The notes: generated by a model not told the origin, from the letters alone. Numbered from the stretch's first letter, positions 25,398 through 35,302 are shown. The stretch: DNA of 64,000 bases from Bacteroidetes bacterium UBA1312 (GCA_002307135.1 DBTQ01000036.1:1-64000), one strand, 5' to 3'. Program-made: numbers and translations.

Positions 25398-26678
25398 ATG
25401 ACAAGAATTACTAAATATTTCATTTCTACAATAGGGAGTTTACTATTGTTGGTTAATTGTTGCAATAGCTTTGCTGCGCGCATATTTATACCTATGGATG
25501 CCGAGAGTCAAGCCAACCACCTTAAGGCTTATGGCGTTGCTTATGCTGCGCTTAAACTCAATATTTCGGTGGACTGGTTACTTAATTATCGTGGAGGAAG
25601 TTTTGCATTAATACAAAATGAGTCTATTGAGCGGATGTGTAAGCTCCGAGGAGTGGACTATGATGTGATTAGTGATGCACAGTATTTGGGTATTGTAGAA
25701 AAAATAACTGCTCCGGATAATAATCAGGATATTATTAAATTGGAAAAGGCACCTAAAATAGCTGTTTATACACCGACTGGTAAGCATCCTTGGGATGATG
25801 CGGTGACGCTCGTATTGACATTTGCCGAAATACCTTTTGATAAAATATATGACGACGAGGTATTGAAACAGAAATTGCCTGAATATGATTGGCTGCATCT
25901 GCATCACGAAGATTTCACAGGTCAGTATGGCAAGTTTTGGGGTATGTATAAGAATGCAGCCTGGTATCAGGAGGATGTACGTCTGCTGGAATCTATTGCT
26001 AATAAGAACGGTTACAAAAAAGTGTCTCAGTTAAAATTGGCTGTAGCCAAAAAGATTCGTGAATTTGTAGCAGGCGGCGGCTATTTGTTTGCTATGTGTT
26101 CCGCTACCGATAGTTATGATATAGCATTGGCTGCCGAACATACTGATATTTGTGATGTGCCATTTGATGGCGATCCGATTGCTCCTGATGCTCAAAGTAA
26201 GTTAGATTATAGTGCATGTTTTGCATTCAAGGATTTTATTATTTCCCAAAATGCCTATGAATATGAGTACTCTAATATTGACAATACCAATTTTCGAAGA
26301 GTACCTATGGAAACGGACTATTTTACATTGTTTAATTTTTCTGCAAAATTTGATCCTGTACCAACGATGCTCTGCCAAAATCATACCAATATTGTAAAGG
26401 GTTTTATGGGGCAAACTACTTCTTTTAGAAAGGAAGTGATTAAATCCAGTGTATTGGTAATGGGCGAAAATAAAAGCGCTAATGAAGCTCGTTATATTCA
26501 TGGCGAATTTGGCAAGGGTACATGGACTTTCTATGGTGGACATGATCCGGAAGATTATAAACACCAAGTGGGCAATCCGCCAACAGAACTGTCATTGCAT
26601 CCTACTTCGCCGGGCTACAGGCTCATTCTGAATAATGTTCTTTTCCCTGCCGCAAAGAAGAAACCTAGGAAGACTTAG
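25398..26678 (+). CDS. secreted GATase-like protein often named asparagine synthetase B
   Basis: A 426-residue protein from ATG 25398 (MTRITKYF), with a signal peptide ending near SFAA. The body has FIPMDAESQANHLKAYGVAYAALK, VDWLLNYRGGSF and a nucleophile-elbow-like GGGYLFAMCSATDSYD, and ends with GKGTWTFYGGHDPEDY and LILNNVLFPAAKKK. This strongly matches a Bacteroidota family usually annotated asparagine synthetase B. I see no Cys-2 amidotransferase or ATP-PPase domain, so that name is doubtful. A class-I-GATase/DJ-1-like fold is my inference. Convergent with the acyl-CoA synthetase gene. Confidence 0.7.
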   Translation: MTRITKYFISTIGSLLLLVNCCNSFAARIFIPMDAESQANHLKAYGVAYAALKLNISVDWLLNYRGGSFALIQNESIERMCKLRGVDYDVISDAQYLGIVEKITAPDNNQDIIKLEKAPKIAVYTPTGKHPWDDAVTLVLTFAEIPFDKIYDDEVLKQKLPEYDWLHLHHEDFTGQYGKFWGMYKNAAWYQEDVRLLESIANKNGYKKVSQLKLAVAKKIREFVAGGGYLFAMCSATDSYDIALAAEHTDICDVPFDGDPIAPDAQSKLDYSACFAFKDFIISQNAYEYEYSNIDNTNFRRVPMETDYFTLFNFSAKFDPVPTMLCQNHTNIVKGFMGQTTSFRKEVIKSSVLVMGENKSANEARYIHGEFGKGTWTFYGGHDPEDYKHQVGNPPTELSLHPTSPGYRLILNNVLFPAAKKKPRKT

Positions 26679-26706
26679 TAGTTTGAATTGAAACCAAGTA
26701 TAAAAA

Positions 26707-26745
26707 AACAGAGCCGATACAATTACAGTACCGGCTCTGTTGTTG
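26707..26745. terminator. bidirectional terminator
   Basis: The 10-bp stem AACAGAGCCG/CGGCTCTGTT (26707-26716 with 26732-26741) lies between convergent genes. An A-run (26702-26708) gives the minus transcript a T-tract, and TGTTGCATTTTATT follows on the plus side. Confidence 0.8.
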
Positions 26746-26749
26746 CATT

Positions 26750-28657
26750 TTATTGGTTGCTTGTTTCAAATGTAACACCTAATTTTCTTTTTCGGAGCAC
26801 TGCTGCTATTTCGTCCAGAACAACAGGGTCGTCTATTGTCGATGGAATTGAATAAGGTTTTCCGTCTGCTATTTCACAAATCGTTTTGCGGAGTATTTTG
26901 CCACTGCGCGTTTTGGGTAGGCGCTTTACAATAGCCGCATTTTTAAAGGATGCAATAGCTCCTATCTTTTCCCGTACACTGGCTATAAGTTCTGTTTCAA
27001 GTACTGCTTCTGTAATGTCTGTGCCATCTTTCAGCACCACCAATGCAATTGGCCTTTGACCTTTAAGTTCGCAGTAAATACCCATTACTGCACATTCTGC
27101 AACGGCCGGATGGCTCGCAACGATTTCTTCCATTTCGCCTGTACTGAGCCGATGTCCACTTACATTGATAACATCGTCAATACGCCCCATGACAAAATAA
27201 TAACCATCCTCATTTCGGAAACCACCATCACCACTAAGGTAATAGCCCGGATATTTGTGGAAATAACTTTTTTGAAAACGGATTTCATTTTTCCAAAGCG
27301 ACGGTAAACAACCTGGGGGCAGTGGTAATTTCACTGCAATATTTCCTTCTGCACCAACAGGTACTTCATTCCCATCTTCATCGAGTATTTTGATGTCAAA
27401 ACCACATACAGGAAATCCTGCTGCACCTGCAATGGCCTCACGCTGATCTATTTTGGTCATTATGCCCAGCATCGCCCAACCACTTTCTGTTTGCCACCAA
27501 TGGTCGATTACAGGTTTTTGTAATAATGCTTTTATCCAATCAAAAGTAGCGGGGTCGCAGCGTTCGCCGGCAAGGAATAGTTGTTTTAAGCTTGACGTAT
27601 TATATTGTTGTAATAATGAACCATTCGGATCCTCTTTTTTAATAGCACGTATGGCAGTTGGTGCAGTAAAAAGCACATTTACTTTATGTGCTTCAACCAC
27701 GCGCCAAAATGCGCCGGGATCTGGTGTGCGTACAGGTTTACCTTCGTAGAGCACAGTAGTACAGCCATAGAGCAGGGGAGCATATACAATGTAGGAATGA
27801 CCGACTACCCAGCCTATATCACTGGCTGCCCAAAATACATTGCCGGGTTGTACATTATAGAAATACTCCATGCTAAAATTCAGGGCGGTTGCGTATCCGC
27901 CGGTATCGCGTACTATGCCTTTAGGCTTACCTGTAGTACCTGATGTGTATAATATGTATAAAGGATGTGTGGCAGGAACAGGGATGCTCTTAGCACTGCC
28001 ACATAAGTACATCGCCTCGAAGTCGATTTCACGTGGGCCACCTAAGTTGTCGAAGCCCTCTTCTCTACGATAGTACACCTGATAATCTGGCTGGTGCTTC
28101 GCTTCATCGAGTGCTTGGTCAACTAGTATTTTGTATGGGATTTTTTTGCCGAATTCTATACCGTACGAAGCAGAGATAACTACTTTGGGTCGTGCATCGT
28201 CGATACGTACTGCCAACTCATGTGGAGCAAATCCGCCAAATACTACAGAGTGTATGGCACCAATTCTTGCACATGCCAGCATCGCTATTAGTGATTGTGG
28301 TATCATGGGCATATAGATAATGACGGTGTCATTTTTACGTACGCCCAAATTTAAAAGACCTGCTGCAAACTTGGAAACCTTTTCGTAGAGCTCATTGTAG
28401 CTGATATGCTGTACCAGATTGAACGATGGTGAATCGTAAATGATAGCAGTTTGTTCGCCTCTGCCGTCTTCAATTTGTTTGTCGATGCAGAGATAACTCA
28501 TATTAATACGTCCATCCTCAAACCAAGAATAATGCCCGGCATCATTTTGAGATAGGATATTTGTAGGCTGTTCGAACCACGAAAGCTTGGTTGCTTGTTC
28601 TGACCAAAATTGTTCTTTTTGATCAATACTATAACGATATAGTTCTTCGTACTCCAT
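26750..28657 (-). CDS. prpE: propionyl-CoA synthetase-like acyl-CoA ligase
   Basis: A 635-residue AMP-forming acyl-CoA synthetase. The AMP-binding loop is YILYTSGTTGKPKGIV, followed by the motif DIGWVVGHSYIVYAPLLYG. The C-terminal acetylatable Lys is in KTRSGKILRKTI. KPVRTPDPGAFWRVVEAHKVN and HYSWFEDGRINMSYLCID are typical of the PrpE/ACSS3 branch rather than Acs, so propionate is the likely substrate. The other branch is present at 36253. A motif ATACCAAATAAGCA lies 55 bp upstream, related to a pair upstream of the acs-side regulator. Confidence 0.85.
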   Translation of the reverse strand: MEYEELYRYSIDQKEQFWSEQATKLSWFEQPTNILSQNDAGHYSWFEDGRINMSYLCIDKQIEDGRGEQTAIIYDSPSFNLVQHISYNELYEKVSKFAAGLLNLGVRKNDTVIIYMPMIPQSLIAMLACARIGAIHSVVFGGFAPHELAVRIDDARPKVVISASYGIEFGKKIPYKILVDQALDEAKHQPDYQVYYRREEGFDNLGGPREIDFEAMYLCGSAKSIPVPATHPLYILYTSGTTGKPKGIVRDTGGYATALNFSMEYFYNVQPGNVFWAASDIGWVVGHSYIVYAPLLYGCTTVLYEGKPVRTPDPGAFWRVVEAHKVNVLFTAPTAIRAIKKEDPNGSLLQQYNTSSLKQLFLAGERCDPATFDWIKALLQKPVIDHWWQTESGWAMLGIMTKIDQREAIAGAAGFPVCGFDIKILDEDGNEVPVGAEGNIAVKLPLPPGCLPSLWKNEIRFQKSYFHKYPGYYLSGDGGFRNEDGYYFVMGRIDDVINVSGHRLSTGEMEEIVASHPAVAECAVMGIYCELKGQRPIALVVLKDGTDITEAVLETELIASVREKIGAIASFKNAAIVKRLPKTRSGKILRKTICEIADGKPYSIPSTIDDPVVLDEIAAVLRKRKLGVTFETSNQ

Positions 28658-28711
28658 CCCTTAATTCTTTTCTGAAAATTAACACAGAATAAAATAGGCT
28701 ATGTGATATAT

Positions 28712-28725
28712 ATACCAAATAAGCA
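28712..28725. promoter_or_regulatory. candidate operator ATACCAAATAAGCA upstream of prpE
   Basis: Matches 13 of 14 bases of the repeated motif at 35858-35871 and 35877-35890. All three are in the same orientation relative to the minus-strand gene they precede. A shared regulator is inferred. Confidence 0.45.
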
Positions 28726-28739
28726 AAAATATGTTTTAG

Positions 28740-29102
28740 TTATTGTAACAGTTCATTGACTTTTTTCATCAGATCGCGAGTAGAAAATGGTTTGGTAATA
28801 TAGAGTGACGCGCCCAATTGATAACCCTTTTCGATATCTGCTTCTTTTGTTTTGGCACTTACAAAAACAACATGAATGTTTTTCAATTCTTTTTTAGATT
28901 TCACATGTTTGCAAATAGAATAGCCATCCACGTCCGGCATCATAATGTCCAGTAATATAAGGTCGGGTTTTAGTGTATTGATCGAATCCATAGCCTCAGT
29001 ACCATTGCGCGCTATCATTACCTGATAGTTGTTTTTTTTCATCAAAAATTCTAAAGACATAAGTATATATGGATCGTCGTCAACGACTAGTATTTTTTTC
29101 AT
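28740..29102 (-). CDS. stand-alone response regulator (receiver domain only)
   Basis: A 120-residue single receiver domain from ATG 29102 (MKKILVVDDDPYIL); the TTG at 29111 is less likely. The acidic pocket is Asp8-Asp9-Asp10, the phospho-acceptor Asp52 in ILLDIMMP, and KPFSTRDLMKKV near the end carries the conserved Lys. There is no output domain. It starts 12 nt after the symporter/kinase gene and is its likely phosphorylation target. Confidence 0.9.
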   Translation of the reverse strand: MKKILVVDDDPYILMSLEFLMKKNNYQVMIARNGTEAMDSINTLKPDLILLDIMMPDVDGYSICKHVKSKKELKNIHVVFVSAKTKEADIEKGYQLGASLYITKPFSTRDLMKKVNELLQ

Positions 29103-29114
29103 TACGTTCAAGCT

Positions 29115-31808
29115 TTAACTGTTGGGCAAAGTAAAGACAAACTTAGCACCTTGCGGTGAAATCGGTTCAACAAAAATGCGTCCTTGATGCATTTCAACAA
29201 TTCTTTTACAAATGGCAAGGCCGAGTCCGCTTCCTGTTGGTTTTTGGATTGTTTGATTTTTTGCCTGAAAAAATTTATCGAAAATTAGTTCGCGCAATTC
29301 GACAGGAATACCTTTCCCATTATCCATCACCCAAACTTGAAGCTCGTCGAAATCTGCTCTGCAAATTATTTTTATTGACCCGTCATTTTCCGGTACAAAT
29401 TTTATTGCGTTGGCTACAAGGTTATAAACTACTTGCCGAATCATGTCTTTATCGCACTGTAATAAGGCCATGGTGTCGGGTGGTATAAATTCGATCGAAA
29501 TATTTTTTTCTCTTATCAGTGGATGGAGTGAATCAATGACTTCGTTGATTAATGCGGCAATATCAACAGCTGAATAATTGAGTTTTTGACGTCCGGATTC
29601 ATAGCGCTCTAAATTGAGTACCTGAGTAATCAGATGACTTAATCTTTCGATTTCTTTGACAATACCTTCCAGATAGTATTGACGCTGTTCTTCTTCAATG
29701 TCGGGGTTGTCAAATAATATTTCACTTAGTGCTCTGATAGAGGTGAGTGGCGTGCGTAATTCGTGTGTAACAGTGTATAGGAATTCATCTTTGAGTACGT
29801 CTATTTTCATCAATTGCTCATTCACCTCGGTTAGTTGTTCGGTAGCTTTGGATAGTTCCGTCGATTTTTTCTTGAGCTCCTTGTTGAGCTCCAATACTTG
29901 TTGCGATTCTTTTACAATGGACAATACTTTATCAATACTGATTTCTTCTTCTTTGGCAATATTGCTTACTAAAAAACGAGCCGATGCAGATCCAATGACC
30001 CCGGTTAGTATTTTTTCAGAAAAATCTATTATTCTCGGGTCTGCTTCTTTTTGATCCAGTGATATTTTATGCCTTTGTGCATAAGAATTGAGTAAATTAT
30101 CTGCGCGGTTTTTACCTATAAAATTGGATAGAAGGGTATTGACATCAGATAAATAAGCGGAGGTTTTCCACATACCAGGCCCGCCTGTTACGCCTTCATA
30201 TTTATAGATATTGACAAATAATTCTGCTTGGTACTCTTCTTGTCTTGTGGCAGATGTGAGTATAGAAATAAGTACTAACGACACAATATTAAAGAGCATG
30301 CTCCAAAAGAAGCTGTGTGCTAAAAGACCCATTGTATTGAGTCCGAATAAAGATTGTGGCTTTAACCATTCAATACCCCAAAGTCCGTTCGTCATGATAC
30401 TCGGGCTTAAATAACCGGCTGTGATGATGGATGGTATAATGATAGTGAAAAACCAAATAGAGAAACCGACTATGATACTTGCAATGGCTCCTTGTCGTGT
30501 TATTAATTTAGAGTAAAGTCCTCCAATTGTTGCAGGTGCAAATTGAGCAACGGCTGCCATAGATATCAATCCAATAGATACCAATGACGTAGAGGATGCA
30601 ATCCATTTGTCGTATAAACATGCTAGTAAAAGAATGGCTATAATGCTTGCCCTACGGGAAAGAATAATATTTCGAACCGTAGATTTTTCATTGTCGATCT
30701 TTATTTTTTTTGAAGAGAAAATTACAGGAAGAATCAAATGGTTACTAAGCATTGTAGATAGTGCGATCGTTTCGACAATAATCATTCCACTGGCTGCAGA
30801 AAGCCCACCAATATAGACAAACAGACCTAGTATGGGTTGGTGAAAATGCAAGGGTAGTGATAGAACATAAGTGTCTGCATTTACTAAATTGCTGAGCAAC
30901 AATTTTCCGCCCATAGCTATAGGTAATACAAAGAGGTTGATTAAAAATAGATAGAGTGGAAATAGCCACATGGCTTTATAGATATTCCGTTCGTTGGTGT
31001 TTTCCACGATACTTACCTGAAACTGTCTGGGTAAAAAAATGACAGACAACATAGATACTAATATCATTACCAGCCAGTCATTGTTTTCGAATCCTTTGTT
31101 TAATGTAAAAAACTGTTCGAATCCTGCAATATGTGCTGCTGTTGATACAGAAGTAAACCCATCGAATAAAAAATATGTAACAAATATACCTACCGCTAAA
31201 AAAGCGATTAGCTTTACTATAGATTCGAAAGCAATAGCCGCTACAATACCTTCATGACGCTCTGATGCATCTACAGACCGGGTTCCGAAAATGATGATAA
31301 ATATGGAAAGTATGCCTGCAATTATAAAAGTTTCGTCATTCCAAATATCTACAGCAATATTATTTCGGTTGGTAATAATATGAAAGGACGCTGATATTGC
31401 TTTGAGCTGTAAAGCAATATACGGAATGATGCCAATGACACAACATAAAGTAACAATTATACCAAGGGTATAATTTTTGCCGTAGCGTGTAGAGATTAAA
31501 TCTGCAATACTATTTATCCTTTGGGTTTTACAAATGCGTAGTAGCTTTCGTAACAATGGAACAAATAATGCGCACATGATTGACGGGCCTATGTAAATAC
31601 TTAAGAACTCAGGACCATTGGTAACAGCTCTTCCCACACTGCCATAATAGGTCCAGCCTGTGCAATAAACCGCTAGCGAGAGTGCGTAGATCCAACTTTT
31701 GTTTAAGGTTTTTTTACTTTTTTTGAAGCGCTGCTCTACCCAATATGCAATTGCAAAAAGCAGGAGCAGATACGATATTGAACATACTATAATGAAGGCT
31801 TTATTCAT
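29115..31808 (-). CDS. sodium:solute symporter/histidine kinase fusion (CbrA-like)
   Basis: An 897-residue fusion. Residues about 1-560 form a sodium:solute symporter-type domain (13 or so helices, WTYYGSVGRA, GGLSAASGMIIVET, AQFAPATIGGLYSK). Then a linker with a coiled coil (about 610-670) is followed by HisKA with His682 in THELRTPLTSI and a HATPase with NLVANAIKF, DNGKGIP and GSGLGLAI. This is the CbrA architecture of transporter-linked sensors. It probably senses a carboxylate or the flux through the domain. The start overlaps the upstream small gene by one base, and the response regulator follows. Confidence 0.9.
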   Translation of the reverse strand: MNKAFIIVCSISYLLLLFAIAYWVEQRFKKSKKTLNKSWIYALSLAVYCTGWTYYGSVGRAVTNGPEFLSIYIGPSIMCALFVPLLRKLLRICKTQRINSIADLISTRYGKNYTLGIIVTLCCVIGIIPYIALQLKAISASFHIITNRNNIAVDIWNDETFIIAGILSIFIIIFGTRSVDASERHEGIVAAIAFESIVKLIAFLAVGIFVTYFLFDGFTSVSTAAHIAGFEQFFTLNKGFENNDWLVMILVSMLSVIFLPRQFQVSIVENTNERNIYKAMWLFPLYLFLINLFVLPIAMGGKLLLSNLVNADTYVLSLPLHFHQPILGLFVYIGGLSAASGMIIVETIALSTMLSNHLILPVIFSSKKIKIDNEKSTVRNIILSRRASIIAILLLACLYDKWIASSTSLVSIGLISMAAVAQFAPATIGGLYSKLITRQGAIASIIVGFSIWFFTIIIPSIITAGYLSPSIMTNGLWGIEWLKPQSLFGLNTMGLLAHSFFWSMLFNIVSLVLISILTSATRQEEYQAELFVNIYKYEGVTGGPGMWKTSAYLSDVNTLLSNFIGKNRADNLLNSYAQRHKISLDQKEADPRIIDFSEKILTGVIGSASARFLVSNIAKEEEISIDKVLSIVKESQQVLELNKELKKKSTELSKATEQLTEVNEQLMKIDVLKDEFLYTVTHELRTPLTSIRALSEILFDNPDIEEEQRQYYLEGIVKEIERLSHLITQVLNLERYESGRQKLNYSAVDIAALINEVIDSLHPLIREKNISIEFIPPDTMALLQCDKDMIRQVVYNLVANAIKFVPENDGSIKIICRADFDELQVWVMDNGKGIPVELRELIFDKFFQAKNQTIQKPTGSGLGLAICKRIVEMHQGRIFVEPISPQGAKFVFTLPNS

Positions 31809-32023
31809 TACTTTTTATTCCGGTCTGAATTACGAATATTGTTAAGTGCAAATAGAATTATTATACAGACCAGCCAAACTGAAAATAAGTAAACAAAGAG
31901 AATCGGCATGTTATAATGAAATGCAATTCTATTGACTGTCGAAAGAATGGGTGCATTGAATAGAAATAGCATTAGTGCTGCTAAAAGCAAATAGGCACTC
32001 TTTTTTTTTGCACTTATATTCAT
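31808..32023 (-). CDS. small membrane partner of the symporter/kinase (CbrX/DUF3311-like)
   Basis: A 71-residue protein from ATG 32021-32023 (MNISAKKKSAYLLL), with two helices (about 10-27 and 40-61) and a basic tail. Its stop overlaps the start of the symporter/kinase gene (TAATG), so translation should be coupled. The arrangement matches the small hydrophobic CbrX encoded just before cbrA in pseudomonads. The helix pattern (PILFVYLFSVWLVCI) resembles DUF3311-type small symporter subunits; both assignments are inference. Confidence 0.7.
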   Translation of the reverse strand: MNISAKKKSAYLLLAALMLFLFNAPILSTVNRIAFHYNMPILFVYLFSVWLVCIIILFALNNIRNSDRNKK

Positions 32024-32108
32024 GGAGCTATAAATTGAATTGAAAGATAAATAAAAAAACATAGACCAAGCTATTGGTCTATGTTTTCCGTTGAAATAAT
32101 TGTCTGAA

Positions 32109-32336
32109 TTATTCTTTAGTATCATATTCTCCTTGCATGGCGTACAAACCAAATCGCACTAAGCCTCCTACTATAATAGGCATGAGTACAAAAAGAATAA
32201 TAATGCCAAATACTAAATCATCATTGCCTTTTGGATGTATTAGTTTGGGTAATCCGAAATCGTGAATGCCAAAATATCCACATGCTGCTGCTATTGCAAT
32301 CCACAAGATCCCCAATGCTTTTTTTATCGAATTCAT
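32109..32336 (-). CDS. small membrane protein of the transporter cluster
   Basis: A 75-residue protein with two hydrophobic helices (about 7-25 and 41-66) and the linker FGLPKLIHPKGNDDLVFGI. It fits a small Bacteroidota membrane family (DUF6814-like, from memory) encoded next to MHS-type transporters. It starts 27 nt after the transporter stop. Possibly an accessory subunit of the transporter. Confidence 0.65.
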   Translation of the reverse strand: MNSIKKALGILWIAIAAACGYFGIHDFGLPKLIHPKGNDDLVFGIIILFVLMPIIVGGLVRFGLYAMQGEYDTKE

Positions 32337-32363
32337 AATTGAAAATTTAAAGTGTTTGAGAAA

Positions 32364-33932
32364 TTAATCTTCTATCTGTTTATTTTTTGAATTGATATAG
32401 ACTAAGCCTATCAGAAAGCAAACTGCTGTTACTATAATTGGATACCATAATCCTTCAAGATAAGGTTGGGCATAAGGTGCAGCCTCTCCAACTTTTTCTG
32501 CTACAGTATTGGCATCTTTCGCTTTGGAGGCCAGGTAGGTTGCAACGGCAGGTAATAAGCCACCAAATATCCCATTTCCAATATGGTAAGGCAATGACAT
32601 GGACGTGTAACGAATTTTTGTTGGGAAAAGTTCTACTAAAAATGCAGCAATAGGACCATATACCATGGTAACCAAAAGTACTTGGAGGAACACTAAAAAT
32701 ACCAACATCCATTTGTCGCTATCGTTAATAGTGACGGTCTTTTTTGTTTCTGTTTTCGCTTTTCCATCAACTATTTTGGCTGTACCGTGCTCTAAAGTTA
32801 ACGTTTTAACTTCATTGAGGTGTGTGCCATCTTCGTAGTATTTATTGGTTGTGAAAACAGAATCGAAGCCTGCTGTTTTTTTATTCACTTTGAGCTCTGC
32901 CAATAATGATGTTTTGGCTGTGATCTCTGTTTTGTTTTTCACATTCACAGTCTGGTACATTTTCTCATAAATTGGTCGATAAGCAAATACGGCAATGAGC
33001 ATACCTGCCAGCATTATTTTTTTTCTGCCTATTCTATCCGATAAGCCACCAAATACTAGAAAGAATGGTGTTCCCATTAATAGTGCGATTGCCATTAAGG
33101 TATCTGATTGCATTTTATCAACGGCACATATTTTTTCAATAAAGCTCATCGCGTAAAACTGACCGGTGTACCATACTACGCCTTGTCCCATTGTAGCGCC
33201 AAATATGGCGAGTAACACATACTTGAAGTTGAGCTTGTTGCCAAAGCTTTCTTTCAATGGATTGACTGCTGTTTTTCCTTCTGCTTTTACCTTTGCAAAC
33301 AAAGGTGATTCGTGCATATTTCTTCGGATGATGTATGATACAAAAACCATAAAAATAGAAACCCAAAATGGAACACGCCAGCCCCATTCATTAAACTGCT
33401 CTTTTGATAAAGCAGAACGTGTACCCATGATAACTAATAACGAAACAAATAATCCAATAGTAGCTGTTGTTTGAATCCAAGATGTCCAGTAGCCGCGACG
33501 ATCGGCGGGAGCATGCTCTGCCACATAAGTAGCCGCACCACCATATTCTCCGCCTAATGCAAGCCCTTGTAATAAGCGTAACAGCAAAACGAGTAAAGGA
33601 GCGAGAAACCCTATTGTGTCATAAGATGGAATACAACCAATAGCAAAAGTGGCGCCTCCCATCAGTAATAATGTAACCATGAACGTATATTTTCGACCGA
33701 TTAGATCACCTAAACGCCCAAAGAATAATGCACCAAACGGGCGAACTACAAAGCCCGCAGCAAATGTTGCCAATGTTGCCAGAAAAGCGGCGGTTGGATT
33801 GTCTGAAGGGAAAAATTTAGTTGATATTATCGTTGCTAAACTTCCAAAAATATAGAAGTCATACCACTCGATTAAGGTGCCTACCGAGGAGGCCCCAATG
33901 ATCTTCCAGAGACCTTTAGTATTAGTGCTCAT
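32364..33932 (-). CDS. MFS transporter, metabolite:proton symporter (MHS) type
   Basis: A 522-residue transporter with twelve helices. The N-terminal GTLIEWYDFYIFGSLA and the loop GRLGDLIGRK are typical of the MHS (ProP/KgtP/ShiA-type) family; GGEYGGAATYVAEHAP and LSDRIGRKKIM follow. Between two C-terminal-half helices there is an unusual loop of about 90 polar residues (about 320-410, YEKMYQTVNVKNKTEITAKT...KTVTINDSDKWM). Substrate probably a small carboxylate, given the acs and prpE neighbours. It follows the porin gene by 26 nt. Confidence 0.86.
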   Translation of the reverse strand: MSTNTKGLWKIIGASSVGTLIEWYDFYIFGSLATIISTKFFPSDNPTAAFLATLATFAAGFVVRPFGALFFGRLGDLIGRKYTFMVTLLLMGGATFAIGCIPSYDTIGFLAPLLVLLLRLLQGLALGGEYGGAATYVAEHAPADRRGYWTSWIQTTATIGLFVSLLVIMGTRSALSKEQFNEWGWRVPFWVSIFMVFVSYIIRRNMHESPLFAKVKAEGKTAVNPLKESFGNKLNFKYVLLAIFGATMGQGVVWYTGQFYAMSFIEKICAVDKMQSDTLMAIALLMGTPFFLVFGGLSDRIGRKKIMLAGMLIAVFAYRPIYEKMYQTVNVKNKTEITAKTSLLAELKVNKKTAGFDSVFTTNKYYEDGTHLNEVKTLTLEHGTAKIVDGKAKTETKKTVTINDSDKWMLVFLVFLQVLLVTMVYGPIAAFLVELFPTKIRYTSMSLPYHIGNGIFGGLLPAVATYLASKAKDANTVAEKVGEAAPYAQPYLEGLWYPIIVTAVCFLIGLVYINSKNKQIED

Positions 33933-33958
33933 AGCTTAAGTGTTTTACAATATGAGGA

Positions 33959-35302
33959 TTAGAATGTATAGCTGGTGGTCAGTTGAATGCGGAAATTGCT
34001 AGCTGTAAAATCATTTGAACTTGTACTTGCAATTTTTAAATTTGACTTATCGGCATTACCATAAAGCATGTTTGTAATTTCAATTTCAGGGGAGAATTTG
34101 AATTTATTGTAAATAAAATCTACTCTTGGTGCTACGCGGAATATATTGTCAAATGTTCTGGACAAGCCAATACCTCTGCCGTACAATGATAATGTACCCA
34201 CTTTGTAATCACTTGTGCTCAGGTTGTCATTTAGACCCATATTTTTGATATAGCCAATAAATAATGCCGGTTGAATATGTTTGCTTTTGGTTACAATTAA
34301 TTCTGCCCAAACGTTTAACTGTTTCTGAGCTTTATATTTCCATGCGCCGGTAGCAGAATCTCTGTATTCTACAAATCCGCCTGTGCTTACATATCTGGAA
34401 AGATTCTGTCCCATGATAGCGTAAGCTTTCACTACGAAATCTTTGTTTGTATATTTTGCATACACTTTTACATTGGTCATCGTTAAATTGGTAGTAATAT
34501 TTTGGATATATCCTGAAGATGGATCTACATCGTTGGTTCGTGGGCGAATAGTGTTGATTTCAGCACCAATTCCAGCTAGAAAAAATTTGTCTTTTGTGTA
34601 AGTCAATTCTGCTGCAAAGTCTGGTATCCCTGCATATTTGAACGCATCGGCACCGCTTGCTGTCGCGCTAATGTTCGTATAAGTGCCGGCAGAGCTAAAG
34701 CCGGCCAGCTCTTGTCCAAACATCATGCCCATTAGCGATAAATTGCTATTGAATTTTTGAGTTACACGAACTTGAGGCGAAAAGCCAAATGGATTGAATG
34801 GAATGCCTGTGTTGAAATTGGCTGTGCCGGGAAAACAAGCTGTAATGAAATTGGGATTCCAATACTGACCAACCAATAATTGTGTTTTTTTCCAATCCAA
34901 CGCCACATAAGCATGACGAAGGCGTAATAAATTTTCGCTACCGGTGCTTATGCCAAAGAAATCTGTTTCTAAAGCGCCACTTGCTTTTGCACCGAGAGCC
35001 GTAAGCCCATTGAATTTCACACCAAGCCTAGATACGATACCCGTAAAACCAAGCTGACTAGGGGCGTTAATATCGGCATTCGCACCATTCGTTAGGTGTG
35101 CTGTTCCCGCATCCATGGGGTATAGATTGAGCGTGCCGTCTCTTAATTCTACATTTTTTCTAGAGTTGTAATAAATATCACTTCTGACAAATCCGTAAAC
35201 AGTTACTTTTTGTTCTGCGGGTTCAGTAGTTGTTTGTGCTAATGCCGATAGCCCATAAGTACAGGCAGAAAGCAGTGTAAGTAATTTTGAAATTTTTGCC
35301 AT
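33959..35302 (-). CDS. outer-membrane porin (DcaP-like)
   Basis: A 447-residue protein with a signal peptide (LLTLLSACTYGLSALAQ). The mature chain starts VTVYGFVRSDIYYNSRKNVELRD and has alternating beta-strand patterns (GALETDFFG, HAYVALDWKKTQLLVGQYWNP) to the aromatic C-terminus LTTSYTF. The start and the GQYW motif resemble DcaP-type trimeric porins for carboxylic acids. Directly upstream of the MHS transporter, it would provide outer-membrane passage for the same substrate. Confidence 0.75.
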   Translation of the reverse strand: MAKISKLLTLLSACTYGLSALAQTTTEPAEQKVTVYGFVRSDIYYNSRKNVELRDGTLNLYPMDAGTAHLTNGANADINAPSQLGFTGIVSRLGVKFNGLTALGAKASGALETDFFGISTGSENLLRLRHAYVALDWKKTQLLVGQYWNPNFITACFPGTANFNTGIPFNPFGFSPQVRVTQKFNSNLSLMGMMFGQELAGFSSAGTYTNISATASGADAFKYAGIPDFAAELTYTKDKFFLAGIGAEINTIRPRTNDVDPSSGYIQNITTNLTMTNVKVYAKYTNKDFVVKAYAIMGQNLSRYVSTGGFVEYRDSATGAWKYKAQKQLNVWAELIVTKSKHIQPALFIGYIKNMGLNDNLSTSDYKVGTLSLYGRGIGLSRTFDNIFRVAPRVDFIYNKFKFSPEIEITNMLYGNADKSNLKIASTSSNDFTASNFRIQLTTSYTF

